NCBI GenBank assembly: GCA_009840525.1
Contig: VXNP01000141.1
Span: 1-64,000, forward strand
DNA: 64,000 nt
Reading direction: 5' to 3'
Source: Gammaproteobacteria bacterium
GTDB lineage: Bacteria > Gemmatimonadota > Gemmatimonadetes > Longimicrobiales > Gaopeijiaceae
The notes below the pieces were generated by a model that saw only the letters and a list, made by a program, of their open reading frames with translations, ran no database searches and was not told the origin of the DNA. Below are positions 25,372 to 33,687 of the stretch, one piece after another; positions within the stretch are counted from its first letter, which is position 1, and each line of letters begins with the position of its first letter. Both the position numbers and the translations under genes were made by a program.

Positions 25372-28300
25372 CTACCCGGCCTCCCGCGCCTCTCGCGTCA
25401 GCGTCTCCAGCATCTCCATGTAGAACGCACGCTGTGCCTGCTGGTCCTGCGTCAGCGGGGCGACCACGCCTTCCACCGCCCCGGTAAGGCGGGCGAACCG
25501 GCTGGCCAGCTCGCCGAATTCGCGGCGCAGGTCGCGCAGCCTGGCGGCGCGGGGGCCGGCGTCGTCCTCGGCGATCCCTTCCAGCGCCTCCTCGATGCCC
25601 GATCCCTCGGAGGCGACCCGGGCTCTCGCGTCGGCCAGCTCCAGCAAAGTGGCTGTCCACGCCGCCCTTACGTCGACTGGCGCATCGATTCGCGGATCCT
25701 CCCGCACCAGAAGACGTTGCGCGGACTCGACGCCAGCAGCCTGCAGGCGCGCGGTGTAGGTGCCAGGGACGACCAGCGGGCCCCGTCCAGCCTCCACATC
25801 GTGGCGCATGTCCCACACCACGCGGTTCATCCCCTGCCCTGCCGTTCCTTCGATCGTTGCAACGCCGGCGCCCCCTTCGTCTTCGATGGCAACGCTCACC
25901 GTTCCTTCGGCCCCTTCCTCGCCGAGCCAGTAGTCGAGGATGGCGCCGCTGGGCGGATTCTCGCCCTGGTAGTGCACGTCGCCGGCGTGTGCGGCTCCGC
26001 CTGCGCGCCGGATCTGGGTGGCGGGCTCGATGGTGAACAGGTGGGCCGGGCCGGCCATGATCTCCGGCGTCAGCTCCTGAAGCGCATTGATCTGGTCGAG
26101 GATCCAGATTCCGCGCCCGTGGGTCCCGAGCACCAGGTCGTTGTCGCGCGGATGGATCACGAGGTCATTGAACGGGAGGGTCGGCATGCCGCCCCGCAGT
26201 TCGGTCCAGTGCACCCCGCCGTCCATCGTGTAGAAAAGCCCGATCTCTGCGCCCAGGAAGAACACCGCGGGATTGCGCGGGTCTTCGCGCACCGTTCGCA
26301 GCACGCGCTCGGCGGGCAGATCGCCGGTGATCGAGACCCAGGTCTCCCCGTAGTCGTCGGAGCGGTACAGGTAGTTGGCGTAGTCGTCGTTGCGGTAGTT
26401 GTTCCAGACCGCGTAGACGCGCGCTTCCTCGTGCCGGGAGGGCTCGATGCCGTTCACCCACGCGCCGGGAGGAAGGCCGGGGAAGTCCGGGAGGACGGTG
26501 GGCTCGTCCGAGTCGGACACGTCGCGGGCGGCCACGTCGGTCCAGCGCTCGCCGCCGTCGCGCGAGACGTGCAGGCGGCCATCGGCGGTACCGGCGTAGA
26601 TGAGCCCCTGCTGGAGCGGGCTCTCCGCGACGGCCGAGATGGTGGGATAGTAGGGGACGCCGTCGTCCAGGGACGGCGTGAGGTCATCCGGCATCTGCCC
26701 CATGACCGGCAGCGTGCGTCGGTCCACGCCGGTGGTGAGGTCGCCGAGCGCCTGCCACGAATCGCCCTGGTCGGTGGTCTTCCACATTGTCCGGGTCCCG
26801 GCGTACAGGGTGGACCCGTCGTGCGGAGAGATGATGAATGGACCGTCCCAGTTCGCGGGTTCCATGGCGTTGCCGAGGCGCTGCTCCTCGAAGGTGCCCA
26901 CCTCCCTCCAGGTCTCCCAGTTGCGGCGGCCCGCGATATTGCCTTCGGGATTGCCGGGCCGGATGCTGGTCCGCTGCCCGCTCCGAATATCGAGTCTGGA
27001 TAATCCCAGATATTGTGATTCCGTATATATGATATAGTTGTTGGTCGTATCCGGTATATTCACAAAGCCATCGCCGCCGCCGAGGCGGGTCCAGTCGCTG
27101 TTGACGATCCCCTCCGTGCGGTACGTCTCGCTGGGCCCCATCCACGAGCCGTTGTCCTGGAGACCGCCATAGACGTTGTAGGGCTCGGCCATGTCCACCT
27201 GGACCCGGTAGTACTGGCTCACCGGCAAGTCGGAAATGTAGAGCCAGTTCAGGCCGCGATCGTAGGAGATGCCGAGCCCGCCGTCGTCGGCCTTCATCAC
27301 GTGGCGCGAGTCGTCAGGGTTGACCCAGACCAGGCGGTCGTCGCCGTGCAGGCTCTGCGGCGGCACGGTGAAGGTGCGCCCGCCATCGTCCGAGAAGGAG
27401 TAGCTGTTCACCATGTAGATGCGCTGGTCGTCGCTCGGGTCGACCAGGATCTGGCTCGCGTACATGGGCCGCGGATTCCAGTCGCTCATGAACTCCCAGG
27501 TCTCGCCGCGGTCCTCGGACCGGTAGATGCCGGCGCGCCGCTCGGTGTAGGCGGTGGAGGCGTTGTAGCGGTAGCCCTGTTCGACGCTCACGTAGACGAT
27601 GCGCGGGTCGCTCCGGTAGATGGAGATGCCGATGCGTCCCAGAATCCCATCCGGGAGCCCGCGCACGGTCCCCGGCCCCGACAGCCGGTCCCAGGTGTCG
27701 CCGCCGTCGGCGCTGCGGTAGAGCGCGCTCCCCGGGCCCCCGCCGTGGAACCCCCAGGGGCGGCGGCGGCGCTGGTAGGTGGCTGCGTAGATGATGCCCG
27801 GGTTCTCCGGGTCGAGCGCCACGTCGACCACGCCGGTGTCTTCGTCGATGTGCAGGATCCGCTGCCAGGTCGCGCCCCCGTCGGCGCTCCGGTACAGGCC
27901 ACGCTCGTCGTTGGGACCCCACAGGTGGCCCATCGCCGCAACGTAGATGAGATCGGGGTCGTCGGGGTGGAGGGCGATGCGCCCGATGTGCTTGCTGTCG
28001 CGAAGCCCCACGTTCGTCCACGTCTCGCCGCCATCGGTGCTCTTGTACACGCCGTCGCCCCACGAGGAGCTCTGCCGGTTCGCCCGCTCGCCGGTGCCGA
28101 CCCAGACGATCGAAGTGTCGCGCTGATGGAGCGCGATCGCTCCCACCGAGTGCGTGCCTTCGTGCTCGAACACCGGCACCAGGGTGATGCCGTTGTCGCC
28201 GGTCTTGTAGACGCCCCCGGTCGACGAGGCGACGTAGAACTTGATGGGGTCGGACTCCGCCACCGCCAGATCCACGATCCGCCCGCTCATGACGGCGGGG

Positions 28301-28455
28301 CCGATGTTGCGGGGGCGGAGGGCGCCCAGTTGTTCGGTTGTGACCTGGGCGTGAGCGGGGCTGACGCCGGTCGTGAGAACCGCCGCGAGCACGCAGGACA
28401 GGAGCCGGCGGTGGAACCAGTGCGGGAAGCTGGTCGAAGAGGTCCGGTGAGTCAT
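25372..28455 (-). CDS. VPS10/sortilin-like BNR-repeat exported protein
   Basis: 1027 residues with a signal peptide ending SPAHAQ. The rest is a chain of BNR/Asp-box propeller repeats (SxDxGxTW): STDGGETWTNVG, SADGGATWQRIL, SADGGDTWDRLS, SEDRGETWEFMS, SRDGGERWTDVA, SDDYGETWVSI, and others, forming one or two large propellers of the sortilin/VPS10 type. Such proteins in Bacteroidota and Gemmatimonadota are annotated as glycosyl hydrolases, but catalytic residues are not demonstrated here. The C-terminal 200 residues hold an Ig-like domain (YTARLQAAGVESAQRLLV) and a helical end. Codons around 27001-27060 are strikingly AT-rich within an otherwise GC-rich gene. Confidence 0.85.
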   Translation of the reverse strand: MTHRTSSTSFPHWFHRRLLSCVLAAVLTTGVSPAHAQVTTEQLGALRPRNIGPAVMSGRIVDLAVAESDPIKFYVASSTGGVYKTGDNGITLVPVFEHEGTHSVGAIALHQRDTSIVWVGTGERANRQSSSWGDGVYKSTDGGETWTNVGLRDSKHIGRIALHPDDPDLIYVAAMGHLWGPNDERGLYRSADGGATWQRILHIDEDTGVVDVALDPENPGIIYAATYQRRRRPWGFHGGGPGSALYRSADGGDTWDRLSGPGTVRGLPDGILGRIGISIYRSDPRIVYVSVEQGYRYNASTAYTERRAGIYRSEDRGETWEFMSDWNPRPMYASQILVDPSDDQRIYMVNSYSFSDDGGRTFTVPPQSLHGDDRLVWVNPDDSRHVMKADDGGLGISYDRGLNWLYISDLPVSQYYRVQVDMAEPYNVYGGLQDNGSWMGPSETYRTEGIVNSDWTRLGGGDGFVNIPDTTNNYIIYTESQYLGLSRLDIRSGQRTSIRPGNPEGNIAGRRNWETWREVGTFEEQRLGNAMEPANWDGPFIISPHDGSTLYAGTRTMWKTTDQGDSWQALGDLTTGVDRRTLPVMGQMPDDLTPSLDDGVPYYPTISAVAESPLQQGLIYAGTADGRLHVSRDGGERWTDVAARDVSDSDEPTVLPDFPGLPPGAWVNGIEPSRHEEARVYAVWNNYRNDDYANYLYRSDDYGETWVSITGDLPAERVLRTVREDPRNPAVFFLGAEIGLFYTMDGGVHWTELRGGMPTLPFNDLVIHPRDNDLVLGTHGRGIWILDQINALQELTPEIMAGPAHLFTIEPATQIRRAGGAAHAGDVHYQGENPPSGAILDYWLGEEGAEGTVSVAIEDEGGAGVATIEGTAGQGMNRVVWDMRHDVEAGRGPLVVPGTYTARLQAAGVESAQRLLVREDPRIDAPVDVRAAWTATLLELADARARVASEGSGIEEALEGIAEDDAGPRAARLRDLRREFGELASRFARLTGAVEGVVAPLTQDQQAQRAFYMEMLETLTREAREAG

Positions 28456-28656
28456 CGAAGAGTCCGGTCAATGGGAGAGAGCGACGCTGACACGAGCCTC
28501 ATATTCGGCTGTCGCCCGCAGGCGATCAACCTTGCAGCTGCAATCAACCCCGCATCCGCCGGTGATCCGCGTGGCGGGGGCGATACCCCGCCGGTGCGTA
28601 GCGGCTTGTCGTCGAATGTTCGATGTTCCGATGACGTTTCTATCCTGGAGTTGTCA

Positions 28657-29346
28657 ATGACGCGATTCGTCGTGCCCGTGATCCTGCTCGCGTCGCTCCT
28701 CGCGAGCGGCCGGCCGGCTCGTGCGCTGCAAGGAAACATTTCAGTCGGCGGCCGCGTCGGGACGCTCGGCATGGGAGCCGAGGTTACGGTAGCATTGAAC
28801 GAGCGAGTGGCGATCCGCGGCGGAATCGGTTTTTTCGGATTCGAGGTTGATGTGACGGAGAGATCCAACCTCGCCGCTAACCGCACCGCGAAGCTGTCCC
28901 TGCCGGGCGCGCTCCTTGCCGTCGGGGTCGAGAGATCGTTCGGCGTCCTCCGGGCGGAAGCGGGTCTGCTGATGAAATCCGGAGACCCGGCCTACGAGAT
29001 CACCTACGGCAGCCGCGCATCCATCGACATAGGCGGGGGCTACTACAGGGAGCCGGACGTCAGCACGCTGACCACGACATTCGAATCGAGAGCGATCGCG
29101 CCCTACGCACTTCTCGGTTTCGCCCCGAGCCTGTCGCGCAGGATCGCCCTTGTGGTGGATCTTGGCGCCGCGTTTCCGCTGGACGCGGGACTGGAGATGT
29201 CCGCGACGGGGGATCCGGCGGTGCTGAGCTCGTCCGGGTTCCGTGCCGACCTCGAGGCCGAGCGACGGGATGCCGAAGCCGACGCCGGCGCTTTCCTCAA
29301 CTACTGGCCCATCATCAGCATCGGCCTGCGCTATGGGCTGAGGTGA
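28657..29346 (+). CDS. Small exported beta-barrel-like protein
   Basis: 229 residues: a signal peptide (GRPARA|LQ) and then alternating strands with Gly turns (NISVGGRVGTLGMGAEVTVAL, RVAIRGGIGFFGFEVDV, YGSRASIDIGGGYY), ending in ISIGLRYGLR. The layout suggests a small outer-membrane barrel, but no named family is recognised. ATG 28657 has GGAG seven bases upstream. It is the first gene of a three-gene operon: the next start is five bases after its stop. Divergent from the VPS10-like gene. Confidence 0.65.
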   Translation: MTRFVVPVILLASLLASGRPARALQGNISVGGRVGTLGMGAEVTVALNERVAIRGGIGFFGFEVDVTERSNLAANRTAKLSLPGALLAVGVERSFGVLRAEAGLLMKSGDPAYEITYGSRASIDIGGGYYREPDVSTLTTTFESRAIAPYALLGFAPSLSRRIALVVDLGAAFPLDAGLEMSATGDPAVLSSSGFRADLEAERRDAEADAGAFLNYWPIISIGLRYGLR

Positions 29347-29351
29347 ACGGA

Positions 29352-30578
29352 ATGACTCACAAAGGCAGGACGCCGCTGGCTCCCCATGAAGTGCTGCGCG
29401 TTATGGATGCCGCCCAGGTCATCCACAGGCGACGGCAGGCGCTCGAGGAGCACGAGGCCTTCGACCGCGATGCCGCGGTCCGCGACATACAGCGCATGTA
29501 CGAGGAGTTGGGCGACCTCGTGGACAGCGAGACGATCGAGAAGGCGCTCGACGATTATCTCTCCCAGCGCTACGGCTTCACCCCGGCACCGCCCGGTGTC
29601 GGGAGGAGCATGGCGCTTCTCTACATCCGCCGCGGCTGGATCGCCAGGCGCGTTCTACTGCCCGCGGCCGCGGTTACGGCTCTCATCTGGGGGAGCATTG
29701 CGGGCGCCGGGGTGATGTCCGAGCGAGCATTCGCGCGCGACGTTGAGCGCCTCAGGGGGGAGCTGGCCGACATCCGCGCGGCCCGGGCCACGGAACGCGC
29801 AGAGCTCGAGGCTCTGTTCTCGCAAGGCACGCCGCCCGACCTCCCCGCCGCGGAAGCCGATGAGTTCGCGGCCAGCCTGGCGGCCGCGGGGATCCGGTTG
29901 TCGGCGGTCGAGGAGGCACTCGACCCCATCGCCCGGGAGGCCGCCCGGGAAGATCTCGCGCGCCCTGATCTGGACCGGCTTCGAGAGGGGACCACGGCCG
30001 TGGAAGGCGACCTGGAGCTGGCCCGCGCCGGGATCGGCCGGGCGGACGCGGCGCTCGAGCGCCATGCCCGCCTGGCCGCCCTCGAGGCCGATGTCGTCCG
30101 TCTCCACGCCGCCGTGCTCGCGGAAGCCGCCGAGGACCTGGTCCGGGAGCATGCCGGAGACCTCGCCCGCGAAGCCGAGTCCCGCATCGCCGCCCGGGAT
30201 GTCGACGGACTCGGCGCCGCGGTGGGGCGCTATCGCGATCTGCTCGACGCGGTCTCCACGGAGTACCGCATCGTCGTTACGGGGGGTGTGTGGCGCTATC
30301 CCGACGGCGCGCGCGATATCCGCAACCACTACCTGTTGGTACAGGCGCTGGGGACCGACGGCGAGGCGGTGCCGGTGACGATTCGCAGCGAGGAGGACGG
30401 CGAGGCGAGACGCGTGCGGCAATGGGGAGAGCGGGTTCCGCAGGAGGTGTACGATCGCGTCGCCGCCGACAGGGCGGACAACGGCATCATCGACGACGAG
30501 GAGTTCGGCTTCAAGGCCAGAGGGTTCGTCACCGCAGAACGCCGCTACGCCGACATCGGCCAGATCACGGAGTGGTAG
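29352..30578 (+). CDS. Single-span membrane protein with coiled coil (DUF6384-like)
   Basis: 408 residues. Residues 10-75 form a short helical cytoplasmic domain (LRVMDAAQVIHRRRQALEEH, MYEELGDLVDSETIEKALDDYL), followed by YGFTPAPPGVGRSMALLYIRR and one membrane segment at about 101-121. Residues 125-320 are mostly coiled coil rich in Ala, Glu and Arg; the end (TEYRIVVTGGVWRYPDGARD, NHYLLVQALGTDGE) is a small beta-rich domain. This matches, from memory, what databases call DUF6384; the function is unknown. ATG 29352 has GAGGTG six bases upstream; GTG 29343 overlaps the previous stop and is a weaker choice. Coupled to both neighbours. Confidence 0.7.
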   Translation: MTHKGRTPLAPHEVLRVMDAAQVIHRRRQALEEHEAFDRDAAVRDIQRMYEELGDLVDSETIEKALDDYLSQRYGFTPAPPGVGRSMALLYIRRGWIARRVLLPAAAVTALIWGSIAGAGVMSERAFARDVERLRGELADIRAARATERAELEALFSQGTPPDLPAAEADEFAASLAAAGIRLSAVEEALDPIAREAAREDLARPDLDRLREGTTAVEGDLELARAGIGRADAALERHARLAALEADVVRLHAAVLAEAAEDLVREHAGDLAREAESRIAARDVDGLGAAVGRYRDLLDAVSTEYRIVVTGGVWRYPDGARDIRNHYLLVQALGTDGEAVPVTIRSEEDGEARRVRQWGERVPQEVYDRVAADRADNGIIDDEEFGFKARGFVTAERRYADIGQITEW

Positions 30579-30580
30579 CC

Positions 30581-31972
30581 ATGCAGACCGGCAGTGACAT
30601 CCACCGCGGCATCGTCAGGCGCATTCGCCGGGTTCGGAGTGAGCTGGACGAGCGGGAGCGAAGCATCGACGGACTGCAGGTCGCGCTGCGCGAGGCGGGC
30701 GAACGCAGGTGCGCCGCCATTCGCGCGCTGGCCGAGTTCCATCTTCCGGCGATGCGGGAGGAAGCCGTTGCGGCCACCCTCGCCGGGATGGAGTCCAGTG
30801 TGCGCGCCATCTTCGACGAAAAGAAGGACCGTCTGCGCGAGGTCGAGACGCGGATTCCCGAGCAGCGCGACGACGTCGCGGCGACCGAAGCCGCGCTGGC
30901 ATCTGTGACCGAAGCGCTGAACAAGACCGGCGAAGAGCGGGCCCGACTGGCGCGAGTGGTGTTCGAGGAGCTCCAGGCCATGTCCCGGTGGCAGCGTCTC
31001 TTCGAGCGGGCGCGCCTGCTTGAGGCCCGGGTGGCCGCCTCGGAGCAGCGCCACGAAGCGGCGGAGCGCGAACAGGCCGAAAAGGTACCCGCGTACGAGG
31101 GCGACGCCCTCTTCTCCTACCTCGCGCGCCGGGGCTACGGTACGCCCGGGGCCGCCGGCAACGTCCTCACCCGCCGTCTGGACGGGTGGGTGGCGGAGGT
31201 GACGCAGTACGAGGACGCCCGCGCCAGCTATGACTTCCTGAACGCGCTTCCCGGTCACGCCGCAGCCGTCCTCGAGAAGGATCGCGCGGCCCTGGCCACG
31301 GCGCTCCCGCCCCTGGCCCGCCTGGAGGAGGAGGTCATGGACCGCAACGGGCTCACCCCGGTGCTCGCGCGCGGGGAGCAGCTCTACGCGGAGCGCGAGG
31401 CGGCCCGCCACGCGGTGCGTGAGGCCGAAGCCGCGCTGCGCGAACTCACCGACGAGTTGGCCGTTCTCCACGACGAGCGCGGATCCTACTATGAGTCGGC
31501 GATCGACGGCCTGGAGGCGTTTCTGGAGGGCCGCACGCTGGAGGAGCTGGTCGCCATGGCGCGCGCCACCCGCGATCCGCGCGACGACGCCCTGGTGGCG
31601 CAACTGCTTGAGATCGATGGCCGGCTCGCCGAGCTGCGGACGGAGCTTGCCAGGCGCCGGAGGCAGCGCACGCGTCTCGCCGAGCGCCTGGCGGGCCTGG
31701 AGGAGATCCGCGACCGCTTCGAGGCCGACGACTGGAACGGGCGACGGTCGCGCTTCGACGATGGACTCGACCTCAACGCCCTGCTCCTCGGCTTCGTCGC
31801 AGGGCACCACTCTTCCCTGTACGTGCATCGGATGCTGGGGCGGAACCAACACTTTCTGCCGGTCCAAAGCTCCGGCGTGGGTGGCTTCGGCGCGGGTGGC
31901 TTCGGAGGCGGCGGGTTCTCGACCGGGGGCGGCTTCGGAGGCGGCGGGTTCTCGACCGGGGGTGGCTTCTGA
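30581..31972 (+). CDS. Coiled-coil protein with Gly-rich repeat tail
   Basis: 463 residues, no signal peptide or membrane span. Almost the whole length (1-425) is alpha-helical and strongly coiled-coil, rich in Glu, Arg and Ala, with breaks near 170-230 (YLARRGYGTPGAAGNVLTRR). The last 30 residues switch to Gly-rich repeats, FGGGGFSTGGG twice, a tail also seen on membrane-associated TPM/YgcG-type proteins. Starts two bases after the stop of the DUF6384-like gene, so co-translated with it. A partner or scaffold of that membrane protein is a reasonable inference; no enzymatic motif is visible. Confidence 0.7.
   Translation: MQTGSDIHRGIVRRIRRVRSELDERERSIDGLQVALREAGERRCAAIRALAEFHLPAMREEAVAATLAGMESSVRAIFDEKKDRLREVETRIPEQRDDVAATEAALASVTEALNKTGEERARLARVVFEELQAMSRWQRLFERARLLEARVAASEQRHEAAEREQAEKVPAYEGDALFSYLARRGYGTPGAAGNVLTRRLDGWVAEVTQYEDARASYDFLNALPGHAAAVLEKDRAALATALPPLARLEEEVMDRNGLTPVLARGEQLYAEREAARHAVREAEAALRELTDELAVLHDERGSYYESAIDGLEAFLEGRTLEELVAMARATRDPRDDALVAQLLEIDGRLAELRTELARRRRQRTRLAERLAGLEEIRDRFEADDWNGRRSRFDDGLDLNALLLGFVAGHHSSLYVHRMLGRNQHFLPVQSSGVGGFGAGGFGGGGFSTGGGFGGGGFSTGGGF
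31898..31963 (+). repeat. Two tandem 33-base repeats coding a Gly-rich tail
   Basis: Unit 31898-31930 is repeated at 31931-31963 with a single base difference (GGC/GGT at the end). Each encodes eleven residues, GFGGGGFSTGG. A partial third unit (GGCTTC) follows before the stop. Copy number could vary between strains by slippage. Confidence 0.9.
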
Positions 31973-32008
31973 CCGGAGGGCGCGGTGCCGGCGATGGCAC
32001 TGCCGAGA

Positions 32009-32623
32009 TCAGTCCGGTTTGGCTTGCAGGCTCAGAAGGTCGGCCGCGCGCTCCAGGTCGGAGGGAGTGTTCACGTTGAAGAAGGCGTGCTCGGCGCCAG
32101 CGACGGATGCGAGTTCGTCGCGGGCCACCACGACCGAGTCGTGCGCGCGCACGAACTCCCCCATGCCGAACCGGCCGGTCGCGAGCCAGTCCTGCGCGGC
32201 GGCCGCGAGGCTGATGGGATAACAGGCGCACAGCGGCTCGATGCCGAGCGGACCGCCGCTGGCCGGCACGGTCGGGCGGGCGTCGTCGAAGCCGGTGGCC
32301 AGGCGCGCCACCAGAGCGGGCGGCACCAGGGGCAGGTCGCACCCGAGCAGGAAGACCCCCGCGTCCCCTCGCTCCCGCGCCCACGCAAGGGCCGCGTGCA
32401 GCCCACCGAGCGGGCCGGCGCCGGGTGTGAGGTCGGGGCGGAAGGGCACGGCCGCGCGCGGATGGCCGGCCGGCAGATCATCCGCCCGGTTGGCGATCAC
32501 CCCGGTCTCCAGACCGGCGGCGTGCAGGATGGCCAGCGCGCGCTCGAGCAACGTCCGCCCCGCCAGCCGCGCCCGCGCCTTGGGGCTGCCGTAGCGGCGG
32601 CTTTGCCCTCCCGCCAGCACCAC
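32009..32623 (-). CDS. mobA: Molybdenum cofactor guanylyltransferase (MobA)
   Basis: 204 residues. The nucleotidyltransferase signature LAGGQSRRYGSPKA is at the very N-terminus, with GAGPLGGLHAAL, LGCDLPLVP (Asp binding Mg-GTP), and a C-terminal NVNTPSDLERA. MobA joins GMP to molybdopterin for DMSO-reductase/formate-dehydrogenase-type enzymes. The chosen GTG 32623 gives only one residue before VLAGG; the frame stays open upstream as far as the fdhD stop, with GLG..LFGVVLAGG, but no ATG, GTG or TTG is found there, so the real start may be non-canonical or the protein slightly shorter than usual. Next to fdhD, supporting a molybdoenzyme-maturation role. Confidence 0.85.
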   Translation of the reverse strand: MVLAGGQSRRYGSPKARARLAGRTLLERALAILHAAGLETGVIANRADDLPAGHPRAAVPFRPDLTPGAGPLGGLHAALAWARERGDAGVFLLGCDLPLVPPALVARLATGFDDARPTVPASGGPLGIEPLCACYPISLAAAAQDWLATGRFGMGEFVRAHDSVVVARDELASVAGAEHAFFNVNTPSDLERAADLLSLQAKPD

Positions 32624-32715
32624 CCCGAAGAGCCGTGGGCGGGGCCGGTCCCCTGCGCTCGTCGTCGCGCCGGAAGGCCCGGCACCGCCCGCGCGTTGGC
32701 GGTGCCCGAGCCCGT

Positions 32716-33564
32716 TCAGGTGCGCACCCGCGCCCGTCCCGCGTACACGTTGAAACCGGTCGCGCGCGTGAACCCCACCAGGGTGACGTTGAAGCGCCGC
32801 GCCAGCTCCACCGCGAGCGAGGAGGGCGCGCCCACCGCCGCCACCACCGGCACCCCGGCCATCGTCGCCTTCTGCAGGAGTTCGAAGGAGGTCCGCCCGC
32901 TCACCAGCACGATGCGGTCGGCAAGGGGCAGCCGTCCGGCCAGGAATTCCCGCCCGATCAGCTTGTCCAGCGCGTTGTGCCGCCCCACGTCCTCGCGCAG
33001 CCCGAGCAGTGCGCCGTCGCGATCAAACAGCCCGGACGCGTGGATGCCTCCCGTCTTCTCAAATACAGGCTGCGCCGCGCGGAGCGCATCCGGCAGGCTC
33101 TTCAGCACATCGGCCCGCACCGTCAGGTGCCCGTCGGCGACCGGCGCGCACCCCTGCACTTCGATGGCGTCGAGCGACGCCTTGCCGCACACCCCGCAAC
33201 TGGAGGTCATGTAGAAGTTGCGGTTCAGGAGGCCCGGGTCGAAGGCGGCGTCGGGCGCCAGCCGCACCTCGAGCAGGTTGTACTCCTGCTGCTCGTCACC
33301 CGTGCAGTACGAAATCTCCTGAACGTCGCGCCGGTGCGACACCAGCCCCTCGGCGAAGAGGAAACCGGCCGCCAACTCGAAATCGTCGCCGGGCGTGCGC
33401 ATCGTGACCGACACGCTGCGCGTCTGCCATCCGTCCCCGTCGGCGAAGCGCACGCGGATCTCGAGAGGCTCCTCGACAGCCACGACATCCTGGCGCATGG
33501 TGCGGTCCCGGTCGCGCAGGCGGGTGACCCTGAGGCGCGTGATGCGGCGGCGTGGAATGATCAT
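32716..33564 (-). CDS. fdhD: FdhD: formate dehydrogenase sulfurtransferase/chaperone
   Basis: 282 residues. FdhD takes sulfur from a cysteine desulfurase and sulfurates the molybdenum cofactor of formate dehydrogenases. The reactive Cys pair motif is SSCGVCGKAS; flanking family motifs TMRTPGDDFELAAGFLFAEGL, DVGRHNALDKLIG and SGRTSFELLQKATMAGVPVV are all present in pieces. ATG 33564 is used; no clear ribosome-binding site precedes it. mobA lies 92 bases downstream on the same strand. No formate dehydrogenase gene is in the window. Confidence 0.96.
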   Translation of the reverse strand: MIIPRRRITRLRVTRLRDRDRTMRQDVVAVEEPLEIRVRFADGDGWQTRSVSVTMRTPGDDFELAAGFLFAEGLVSHRRDVQEISYCTGDEQQEYNLLEVRLAPDAAFDPGLLNRNFYMTSSCGVCGKASLDAIEVQGCAPVADGHLTVRADVLKSLPDALRAAQPVFEKTGGIHASGLFDRDGALLGLREDVGRHNALDKLIGREFLAGRLPLADRIVLVSGRTSFELLQKATMAGVPVVAAVGAPSSLAVELARRFNVTLVGFTRATGFNVYAGRARVRT

Positions 33565-33687
33565 GGCCTAAAGTCAGCCGCCCCGATGGGGATGGTCAAG
33601 AAGTCGCGTACTTGCGGGACCTCTGAAACTCCGGGCAAGTTGACAGGCACAATCCGGACCCGCAGTCCCCGAGAGAGGAGCCTCATC

